This document shows positions 37,901-49,900 of a stretch of DNA of 64,000 nucleotides, piece after piece (positions within the stretch are counted from its first letter, which is position 1; each line of letters starts with the position of its first letter). The position numbers were made by a program, and so were the translations under genes. This stretch comes from Anastatus disparis (taxonomy: Eukaryota > Arthropoda > Insecta > Hymenoptera > Eupelmidae): positions 3,100,001-3,164,000 of the forward strand of contig JAFFSR010000264.1 of the NCBI GenBank assembly GCA_017163975.1, written 5' to 3'. Below the pieces are notes generated by a model. That model worked only from the letters and a program-made list of their open reading frames with translations, made no database searches and had not been told where the DNA came from.

Positions 37901-40900
37901 AATTGCAAATATCTCAAGCAAAACTTTGCTTTTGACACTTCCTCTCACTTTCGATAGCTATAAGTTAACTGAACGTGCTTGAATTTCAGAATATAAACTT
38001 GTAAAACTGCTACTAACACACTAAGATATTATAGCCAAGCCAATGTCATTAAATGCGATATATATGAGGGCAAAAAAGAAAAAGAAAATTCTTTAATTAT
38101 TCGATCGTGAATTTGCAAGTGCAACTTCTTTTATCTTGATCAATGTTTATAATATCAACGCGTAATTAAAACGTGATGAAAAATTCTTCAAAATGTGGGC
38201 CTTTTTCTCATATACATTTTTATTTATTTCAACTTTTCATTCCTTTTAATGTTGCAATGATCATTTTTTTCTGTTACATGTATCATTTTAGAACTATTTT
38301 TAAATTTATAAAGCATGAAAACAATAATGATAATAAATTTTTATGAATATTTTTATCAAAAATAATTAAATTAGGTAATATTCTTAAGTGATTTTTTAAA
38401 GATGATATACAGAAATAACTATTCTTCATAAATTAAATGCTGTATATGAACTTGTTTACATAAAATAATATTTAAAGTTTAATAATTACATTACCATCGA
38501 TTTTATTATTATATAATTTGTTTGTTTAATCATTTTCAGATAACTGATATTGTAATTAAAAAAAATGTTATATTGTAAAAAAATAAATATCAAATTTGAC
38601 TTCATCTAAAAACATCAAATGATTTTATTTAAATAGGAGTAAATTTCATAAGACGTACATATTAGCTTATATTTCAAATCATTTTTGAGTTCTGTAAATT
38701 AATTTTTTTTAAATTTTTAAGTAATTTTTTGCAATCTGTATATATTGTTCATACGAAGGAAATTTATTACCAAGTAACGTTACGTTTAATCTCTTGCTAT
38801 TGTAAATTATACTTTGTAATTTCATTCAAGTTAAATTGTAAATTCATTACAAATCGTAGTATACTTTAAAGAACAAAAAATAAAAAAAAGTTATAACCAC
38901 CTCTAAAAAGCAATGCAAAAATTATGACATGTTCATTATTAATTATGCTATCAAAAGTTTATATTTATACAAAATAACTATTAAAAGTTTATTCATAATA
39001 ATGGAAAAAAATGAGAAATAAAACCGCCAAAAATTCGATTAACAAGCAACTTTGATCCCACCTCAATACATAATGCATTAATACCATGCGACAAAAGCAC
39101 CGGAGGCTTTGGTATCACACGCTTATCATATCACAACGAACTTGAAAGCTTTAAAACCTTGAATAGTTAAGTCAACCGACCTGTTCGGTACATATTTTTT
39201 TTCAATCTCATTTTTTATTACTATGTGTGAGCGCTTCTTTTGACAACTTTTAATAGTTAGCATTATTTTAAGAATTTAAGTGGAAGATCAAATCATTTTA
39301 TTTTCTTTGATATTCAAGTAGTTTTCAGTTTAACATATTTTAATATGTTCCATTTTATTTAATTTATTTAACATTGTGTTTTTTAATTAATATAATATGA
39401 TATTAAATTTGGTTGTATTAGATCAATAATTATGAATTCGTAGCTTAGATAAAAAATAAAATTTCACATATGTAAAATGTAGTTATTGCAAAGGCATAAT
39501 TGTGTTGTATATAAATAAATCAACTAATGAAAATTTTTAGCATTTTGACTTAAGCATTGAAGAACGATGAATGATATTTCATTGTTTAATATTTCAAATT
39601 CCAAATTATTAATTCACATAAATGATCATTTATTTATTGCTTTAAAATTTTAAGAATTATAAAACCAATGAGTAAATTATTTCAAATATGATTGCTAGTT
39701 TGTAATTTTAATTTATAAATAAACAATTTAAAATTAATAAATATGTGATAATGTTTTTACAAAAATGTCACAGGTCAAAGATATCTATTTATGATAAGAA
39801 TTATTAAAATTTCAAACGATAATGGCTTTCAAATTGTATGATATTTTCTTCAAATTTATTTTCGCACTTTGGCCTTTTTTCGTTAAAATTATCAATACTT
39901 GAAAAATCTTAAAAAGTCACAAAATAGTCTGCATTTGTCTTTCATTGTCAAATGTTATATTCTATTTTTACTGAATCAAGCTTTATTAAAAAATAAAACA
40001 TTTGAACATCCGTTACAATTTTAAAATTGCAATAAATGGAATAATAATTGTCTTATAATTCTAATTGGCATTGCGTGCAGAAAAAATTAATCTTACGTCC
40101 TTCTAACAATATGGCGGTACCTTTTATATTCGATGGGCTTATATGATCATCTTCGTGATTCTAAACATTTTCCCTTTGCACATGGTTCAAAGTCATCGGA
40201 CTTAACCCACTTAGCATTTATTTGATCGAGAAATATCATGTGTTCTCGTGTTATGTAACGATTTTGTGAAATTGCCGATTTTTTTTTCGTGACAAGGTCA
40301 TATCTCTTTTTTTACGTATTTCAAATTACGAAAAAAAATTTCATATTTTCATAAATTTATTTGGTTTGGCAGAATTTCTACGACTTTTAATTTGTAATTT
40401 TAGATTAAGCGGGCAAAGATTCCTTTGGATTTAAGTAAACGTTTTTTTCATTATAAATTAGTTTTTATTCTAAGTCGATTGTTATCATTAACAAGCTGAT
40501 GATATTTTATATTGAGAAAAATGAATCATGGATTAAAAAAACTAGCTGATAAAAAATGTTTCTTTTATTCCTATATGAATTCTTTGAATCACTTGCACTT
40601 TTTTCAAAACAAGTTTTTACGGACACGTGTATACAATTTTTGAGTATCTGGTTTTAAGGTTCAAAAACATTAGTAATGTATTCAAACTTTTTTTCTGTTT
40701 ATTTGAATGAAAGTTTCCTTATATGAAAAAAATAAAATGCGTTTGATTTCAAATTTTTGACCAAAAATACACGATGATTTAATTCTTAATAAATTTTTCA
40801 ATATTTTACTTTGTATAATTTAAAAATATTTAAAGTTAATTGAAGCTTATAACTTTATTTAATTGTAATTTATCTTTTTTATATCGATCATGTGGTGATT

Positions 40901-43900
40901 CATCAATTTTTTTTAATAAACGATAATTAGATGAATTACAAATAATTATGAAATAATTATTGTAGCAAAAAATTTTGAATTATTCAATAACATTGCCGTA
41001 AGAAATAGATGGATTTTTTAAAAATATTGTATCACTTAAACTCTCTAAAATAATTTTATATTTTTTTTCTTAGTGAAAATTTTGCTCTATTTTTTTATTA
41101 TGTTAAAGAAGAAAGTAGTTTTTGCATGTAATTTCTCCACTATAAAATAGAGAAACCTGCTTCATCACTACAAATCTTGATTGAAAAAATATATTTTTAA
41201 CCAAAACTTTGCATAAAAAAATAATATTACTTTCATTCAGTATCTTATTTAACGTACTTTGTACAACAGATGCTAAATTTTATTTTATAGTCATTAAATG
41301 ATCTTTTTTATTTACGGTTTTGAATATATTTAAATATTTTTTCAATATTTTAAAATTTAGAATTAATAAATATTGTAAAAATTAAACTAAAAAAAATATC
41401 ATTTGCAAAAGTAAACAATACTTGAAATATTTATATAGAGATTTTGAATGAAATCAAAATTTTTTTCATCAAACTCACTGTATAGTTATTTCTCATATAA
41501 GCAAATATTGATTTCTTCTGTTACAAAACAGACTCATTATGTAATATAAATTAAGAAATTTTGAATTTTTATATTTCAGCGATTATCAGTCTATTAACTA
41601 ATATTAAGATTACAGATTTTTAATATATATCATTGAGATTTTAATTAGCTCTTAATAGCATGAATAAAATTTAATTATCAAAATTTTTCCTGAAAACACC
41701 TGTCAGAAATTGATGATTTAAATAAAATTTTTTGAAGGTTCTTATTTACAAGTATCTTAGCGTAATCATTTATTCATTACAAAATTCAAATTATTCTGGC
41801 AGTCGGTAACGAGCGGTGTGTTATACAAGAAGCGAATTATAAAAATTAAGGAAAATAATATTTTTAAGTAGAAAAGTGTAGGAAATGGTAAGACATTGTT
41901 TCGAAGCTTTCATTAATTATAAACTTTTTTTTTATTCAAGATTTCATGTACGTACTATGTTCAAATGCATATACTGCAAATACTGTATTTACGTAACAAA
42001 ATCTTTTCTAACCTTTCTCCTAACGTACCGAGAAAGAATATAAGATTTTTTATTTTATAAATTTTCAAACACAGCAAACACTTGAATCAAAACTTACAGA
42101 CCAGCTGTAAATATGTAAAGAAAATTTTTTTTTTCTTCAGACTTTTAGCTTCGAATAGAACGGATATAAATTAAGCGCATGTTGCAGTTTTCAACGAAAT
42201 AGATAGGCGCTTCATCCTTCTACTTATTGTAGAACTTGCTCTCGCTGCACGCAAGTGGCGGCCGACTTCGATCGGTGGTATAGGAAGAGAAAGTACGATC
42301 TTTTTTTTTCAAGTATTTTTCAAATACGACCGTTGTACCATTATTTATTTAGAATTTTATTAAGCCTTTGGTGAAAATATAGGTCAACGAACTTTTCTTT
42401 ACTTTGTTGTTTAAATGTTTTTGTTAGCATTTCGTATTATTCATGTAACAATGCCTTTAAAAAATATTTATGCAATTTTGAAAAAGATTATAATATTTAT
42501 GTTTTTAACTTTGTACAAAGTTCTTTTATGTAATTCTTTATTGAAGTTGTATAATTAGGTTTATTTTAAATGCAAAGCTAATTTTATAAGCTCAAATAAA
42601 TTAGTTTGTTAAACTTTAGTTTTATTTATAAATTATAATTTAATTACATATTTTTAAATATAATATTATACTCATTTTAGTTTTTTTAAAAAAATAATAT
42701 TTCAGTATTGTGCAAAAAAATAAAATGAATAAGAAAATATTATTGATTTTTTATGTTCCGCTTTAAGATGGAGTGTAAATTAGTTTAATCGTTAGATCAA
42801 ATTTGATAAAAAGTTAATTTACTAAAAGGATAAAATTCTCTAAAAATTTGAAAAAAATTTTAATTGCTTATTATTTTTCGAGAAATTTATCTTGTAAGAT
42901 ATTAAAATTTAATTTAACATCAATTAAATTATATTAAAATATTTTAATTTATTAAACTTTTATAAATTATTCTAAATTCAATATCGAAATATCAGCTATT
43001 GGAATTTCATATTTATCTTTTTTAGTTTTATAAAATTTTTATTTTATCAAATAAAATTTTCCTTGAATTTATGTTTTAAAAGATAACAAAACATGTAAAA
43101 GATATTGATTTATATGTTACATATCTAATACACATAACACTTTGCAGTCCGAAAATACTTTTACTTTGTTTAAAAAAGTATAGGTCGAGATTATGATTTT
43201 CAAAAGAGTTGGATTTTGTATTATGAAAATATAAAAAAGTTTAAAAAAGTACAATGCGTATTAATTAAAATAAGTGGTTGAAAATAAAAGATTTTGAAGA
43301 GAAAAATTTAAAAAAAAAAATTATATAAGAATTTAAAACACGATAATAATTTTAGATTAATAAATTACGAAAAATAAATTGAAGTTAACGACAAAACATT
43401 GATTTATAATATCGCTTTATAATATCCTCTTTGCGAATACATCTATTAATCCATAGTCCGTAATTAACGAGCGTGTACATCGTACACTGAAACTCTTTAA
43501 GTAAAAATCAATCCATAAAAAGAATTGTTGTATCAACTTAATAGCATTAAATCGATATTAAAGCAGAACGAATCAATCGAACCTTTTTCTAACGAGCGAA
43601 TAAAACTATTCGGCTTAGCTTAGAATCATAGAAAAAATATTTCAATGTCTAAACACGTAATAATGCAAAGATAAAAATCAAACGCTGTTTGACCTGTTTC
43701 TTGACCAATGTTTTATTAAATTTTTGCGCATAGCTAATAAACTAAACGAATCTTATCTTGTGCAAACAAAATATTTTATTTAACAAAAAAAAATTTTTTT
43801 CTTTTTTGGCTCGTTATTAAAATTTAATCCCGAAATATTATCTAAAATGTAAGCACGACCACGCACAAGATACGTTTCAACGTAGATATTAAAGATATGA

Positions 43901-46900
43901 TAAATATTGAAGTGAGTATTAATACCGACTAAAGACCCCCTTAAATTACGTAAATTTTTAACAATGAATTTTTAATTTTAGGACTAAAATTTTATCGATG
44001 CAGCTTATTACAACACGTGTTAAAAATAAACGTTTTATATACTTACAACCCTAACGCTTCCGCAAAGGGTTATCAACACTGCTAAATTATTCAATAGTGC
44101 AAAAAATAAGTTATTTTCACTGACGTGCAACAATAATAAAATAATACTTTATTCCAGCGAGAGATAGCAGGAGAAATAAAATCGTAGAATTTCGTTACAT
44201 AAAGCATGGCGATTTGCAATTTCTTTTTTCGCCAACAGAGAGATTAAAATCTCCAGCTCTCGGAGGATATATTATTTTTCAGTAAAGCAGCTTGTATAAT
44301 CCCGCGTAGAGAGTTTTATTAAAGTTGCGTTGGGTAAAATAATGTTGAAAAGATGTACTCACTCCGATAGCGGAGACGTGGTCAGCGGCTCGATAAACAA
44401 TCCGCGTGCATGACTGCAGGACTATTCGTAGTTGCCTTGCACTTGGAAATCTTCTACTCAGACGTATACCTAACACCGTGTCTTTTTTCTCTTCGAATTT
44501 TACTATTACTTTACTTTTATCTACTTAAATTTTACATAAAAATAGTTTGATTTTTTCTCTCTTCTGACAAAACGTGGGTATGTCAAAAAATAAAATAAAA
44601 AATAAATAAATTAGGCGTTCCCTTTTTTTTTTTTTTTTTTTAATTTTTTGCTCTTATAGCGATGTTTTTTAAGGGCGCCTAAGCTGCCGACTGTGTCTCG
44701 GGCTATGGAGGGTGGCTGCGCGTGTTTATTACCCCTTCACCCTTTGCCCCCCTTGCAGTTAAAATCAATAGTACAACAGTGCTGCTACCAAGTGAGCGTA
44801 CACTAAAACTACTATTCATATAGTGCGAGATAAAGATGGAGAATAGGACACTTTTGAATATCGCGTGCCACGCGATTTGTACAAACGCAGAGGAGAAAAA
44901 AAATTTAAAAAAAACGGTTACGTTTACGTATAGGGTAAACTAGATTGTCCCGGTATAGAGTAGGCTCTTTTTTTAACCGAAGCGCCAAATCTAATTCAAT
45001 TTAAAATAGTATTTTTTATTTATGGAGAAAATAAAAAATTTTTTTTACGCATCGTGGAAAGTTTATGTGAAACATTATGCGCTTTCCTTTTATGTTCTAT
45101 TTGTTTAAAATGTTACTTTTTTTACGAATACCATTTAATTAATATCTCTATAAAATGAAGACAGTTTGATTCTTAGATTTATAAAACTAAGTATTTAGTT
45201 TGGCAGTATGCATATAGTCAAAAGTATTACTAAAATCTCAATATCATCGCTCATGGCTTTAATAACAGCAATTGGGATTTTGAATGCAATAAAACAAGGA
45301 TATGTGTATACATATTTATCGATTTTTTTATTTTATCTCTGAAATTATACTTTTATAAGTAGGTTTCAAAGTCAAACTGCAATTTAATATTATCCTTTTT
45401 ATTGAAACTCTTTGCTCTTAAATTGCAGTGTTTCAAGTTCACCTGCTATTCACTACTGTGCTTAGTAAGTAGACTGTAGTATATATCGTATTAGATAATT
45501 TTCTTTTTACGAATTTAAGAACAACAAAGAAAAAGAGTTAAGACGTAGATATTAATCTAAAAAAAAAAGTTAATATTTATTGTTTTGTTTAATTCGCGTG
45601 TTACGCATACTGGTATTTTTATAATTACAAGGTGTCAAGTTCTTAGAACGTGTGTACAGGAACGAATGTGCATCCGTTGGCACACTAGTGTAATATATTG
45701 CGGTGTATATATAGGCGAAGGCTCATGTTGGAGTTATGAACTTTAATTGTTTTTCTTAAGATAGAAATTTTCTGTGCTTTCATTTCTTTTTCTTTTTTAA
45801 TGCACGGAGAAAAATATTCTAGCAAAAATTATAATTGTTTAAAGTAATATTGTCACAGTCTGCCATCATAGCAAAAAATTACCATAATTTCTGGTAAAAT
45901 TGACAAGGAGTATAATAAAAATTCCTGTATTTTTAGTAAATTTCACCATAAACTATAGCAACTTTTGCTATGATGGCAGTCTATAATAACTTTACTTTGA
46001 AGTATTGTAATGTTTACTAAAACATTTTTCTCCGTGTAACTAATTGTAAATTCCATAAAAATCAGAAAAATAAGGAAAATTGATAAAATAAGAATGTTTA
46101 AAAGAAAAAAAATGAAATATTAATTAATTGAACTGGTTTAGAAAACGTAAATAAGCTCTACTGCAAAGTTATCATTTGTTGGCAACTTGATAATTAAATA
46201 ATTATTTTTATTATAAAAAAAGTTTAAAAACTTTTCATACACCCATGTTACAGAAAAATGAATAATTTTTATCTAAAGTTAACAAAATATAAGTACATTA
46301 GTCTAAATGACGTTAAGACTTTTAACATACTTGTTCACTTTTATAAAGTACTTTACTTGTAAATAAATGATAAATTAAACTGTGTACGTGCTAGTTTTCG
46401 AATTGTAAAAACTGGCACGCATTATAGTTAAGCTCTCTCTTTCTTTCTATTTTTTTTATTTACCATTTTATTTCACATATTCTTTTATCATAGTATCCAG
46501 TTTAATGAGTATAGATTCAATGCGATTTTTTTAGGTTTTACCGTACTTATAAATACAGTTTTCTTTTCATATTCGATACAGTAACAATTATTATAGCCTG
46601 TTTTTGCTCTAGAATTTATTTTACTCTATTTATTATCATTTTGAATATTTAAGTAGAAAAAATGAATCATAAGTCAGACATATGAATTAAAAATAGACAG
46701 ATTGTTAAACGAGGGGTTAAAATAGGCGTGTATCTTTCGTTTGAGTTCGTTCACTTTTGCTCGGACGACAATAGAGCCGAGGGCAAGAGACATGTATATC
46801 TAACTCCCGTGTTGCACATATTTTTCTCTTTTCACACGAGGCTCGTGAAAAGAAAAATAATGCAATTTTTAGACATAAAACATTGAATTTTACGCCTCGA

Positions 46901-49900
46901 GTATCAATAATATCATTCCTTTTTTGTATCGAATAATTGAATTTTAAAACAGCATTGTTTTTATTTTTATAATAATTTATTTCATAAGATTACGTAGATA
47001 AATTTTTAAAATTTAAATTTTTTTATGAAACGTCACGTTCTGGTGCAGATTACTATTAATATTCTCGATCAAACAATTAAATTAAATTAATGATACAATT
47101 ATATATTTTACAATAAATAATTTGTTTTTCTATAAAGTCTTGATTATTCAAATAAATAAGATCTTTATTATTATTTATATTTTACATTCTATAAAGTTAG
47201 AGAAAAATTCAATAAGAAATTTTTTTTAGAATAATTTTATACTTTATATACAAAATTATAATTATAATTTTATATCAATTAAAATATTATAACTGTACTG
47301 TAATAATAAATATATTAAAAAGTATATCTTGAAACATAGTAAAGGCTCTTTTTAACTGTCATTAATTAAACATTTTTCAAACGAAGTATTACATATAATT
47401 ATTATTCAAAGGTATTTAATTATTAAAGCATCAACATTTTAATAGACCAAAAATAAAAAAGCAAAATGTTATGTTAACCAATAATTATGATATAAATATA
47501 AAACACTTTATTTATATGTAATAAAATACACGTTTAATTATCACTTTGAAATAATCATAGCCTCATTTAATGTTTTTAACGTTAGATTGTAAAGAAATAA
47601 ATTTACCCTGATTGCTGAAAAATAATTAAAAAAAAACACGTATTATGCATTGAGAGCTATTGATTATTTACGGGAAGAACAATGTTAACAAGCCACAGAA
47701 GGCTGTTATTAGCTTGTTGAACAAAAAATTGCAAGGATGCTACGATTATAATTAGTAATTTATACGAACATGCAAGATTTTTATTTCGCGAATCAAAATG
47801 AGCACTGATTAAGATTAACAGCATCGTATATAACACATCTCGATCATTTTTTATTAACGCTTTTGAATTTGACAACAGTTATGTGATTTTAAAGTGGTTA
47901 TTATACACCAATGATTCAATAATTTTTAAAAATGTATCACAATTTCTATACAAAAAATATTTATTAGTGAATATTAAGTAATACGTTGCAACAAATACGT
48001 TATCAAAATTAATATAATTTACGTATTTCGTATCACAAACATAAATATTGATTATATATTAATTATGTTTAACATAAATTGACATAAATCTTTTATCTTC
48101 GCGTCGTTCATTATAAACAAATGCGACGACATTGTAACTTTCCTGAACTATTACGGCAACCAAATGGTTTGATAAAAATTTATTTATCTAATTATTTTGT
48201 TTTCGAACTTACATACATGGAAAAATTTTTATATCTAATTATGAATATTAAATTTGATAATCTGTTATTTATCTTTATTGTATAGTTTGTTCTAATTATA
48301 TTTAACTTTATAACAAATTTTGTTCACAATTGTTTGTCATGAATTATAAAAAACAGTAAAATTGTTCATTATATAAATTTTTCTAATAAATCTATCATAG
48401 ATGTGATAAATTAAAAAAATTCGTTCAGTGCTTAAATAAATTTAATAAATTTAATTTAATGAATCAATAACAAAATATGAAAATCTAATAAAAATCATCC
48501 GTAAAATTGGCTTCGCGAATAATTAGAGACATGTCATTGTTTATCAATTATTAAGATATTGACTTTGTTAATTCAATTTAGTCATCTCGGAGATTCTATA
48601 GTCATTGTGTATTTAAATTCTTTATTAACTGCAAATACTTGACAGTTAATATTTTTTTCAATTTAAGATTCCTCATGCTTCTTTGAATAATAAAATACCC
48701 TTGAGGATTTTCCAAAGTAGACGCCATTTACGCTACATCTTATTTTGGAACGAATTCTTTCTACCACTGATGTCGCCTATATTTCATAGAAAAATAACAT
48801 TTATTTTTTGGAAGAAAAAAATTTAATAACATGAGAATAAAAATGAAAAAAATTATTCTTAATTTTTATAACTTCTTTTTTGTTGGTCGGTTATTAATTA
48901 TTAAACTACGTTTTCCATTAATCATTCATTACATCTTAAAACCGCAGGTTTACGTAAAAAAATCCTTTTTAATGCGTCTTATTCATCGTATATGTCATTA
49001 TGTTTGTCAACTGTAAATTTAAAATTTTAGTTTTGGATTTTCCATTTTTTCTTTTCCCTTTAACATCTTATTGAAACTAAAAATTCCATTTTGAATGAAA
49101 TTATATTTTTTTGAATAAAAAAAAATATTTTAGATCTATATTTTTACATAGATTTTGAAAAGAACTAATAACTGTTGAATTTTAACGATGAATTTTAATT
49201 TTTTTTCCATTTTATTTAACGTCGCTGTATTTATGCTATCGTTGCAAACACGAAACGTACAGTGGTGCCTGTATGAATCGGCTGAAACTGGGAATCGAAC
49301 TCGAGCTCTCGAGTTACGAGTCCATTAGCCACCGAAAACCTTAAATATACAATGTATAAAACAAGATTTATTTATAAGTAATTGCATTAGCATAACGAAA
49401 TAAACTTTTAAATCAATTTTATGTTACATCGTATATTTACATCAATTATTGACGGTTATAAAATATGTAAAATCAAAAACTTGATTTAAAAAGAAAAAAT
49501 TGCATTTTATTCATGTGTTGAATTTTGAAATAAAATTTTAATTCAATTTAATAGAAAAACACCAGATTTATTTATTTAAGAAAAAAAAAATACCAGCAAA
49601 TGAAAATGTCAGTTGTACGCGTAGAAACATGAGCTGATGTCGCAATTTTATTTCACAGTCTAATGGCTTTTGTGCATTTGTACCTTTTTCATATTTTTTC
49701 TTTATTTTTAATCTAGTGTATATATACGTGTTTAAGATTTTGAAGATTTAAAGTTTTGCAAAAGCATAAAAGACAAACAGACCTTTTAAACTTAAACGAA
49801 AACGACAGTCTTTCACAATCGTCTTACGAAAAATTACGCGTGTAGACACGTGAACCCGAGCGCGCGCGCTTTACTTGCTTCTTTAGATTAGGTATACGTA

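Noticed and set aside
45803..46036. CRISPR-like or regulatory inverted repeat
   Set aside because: The single pair of terminal repeats and the subterminal arms are those of a MITE; no array of spaced direct repeats exists anywhere in the window.
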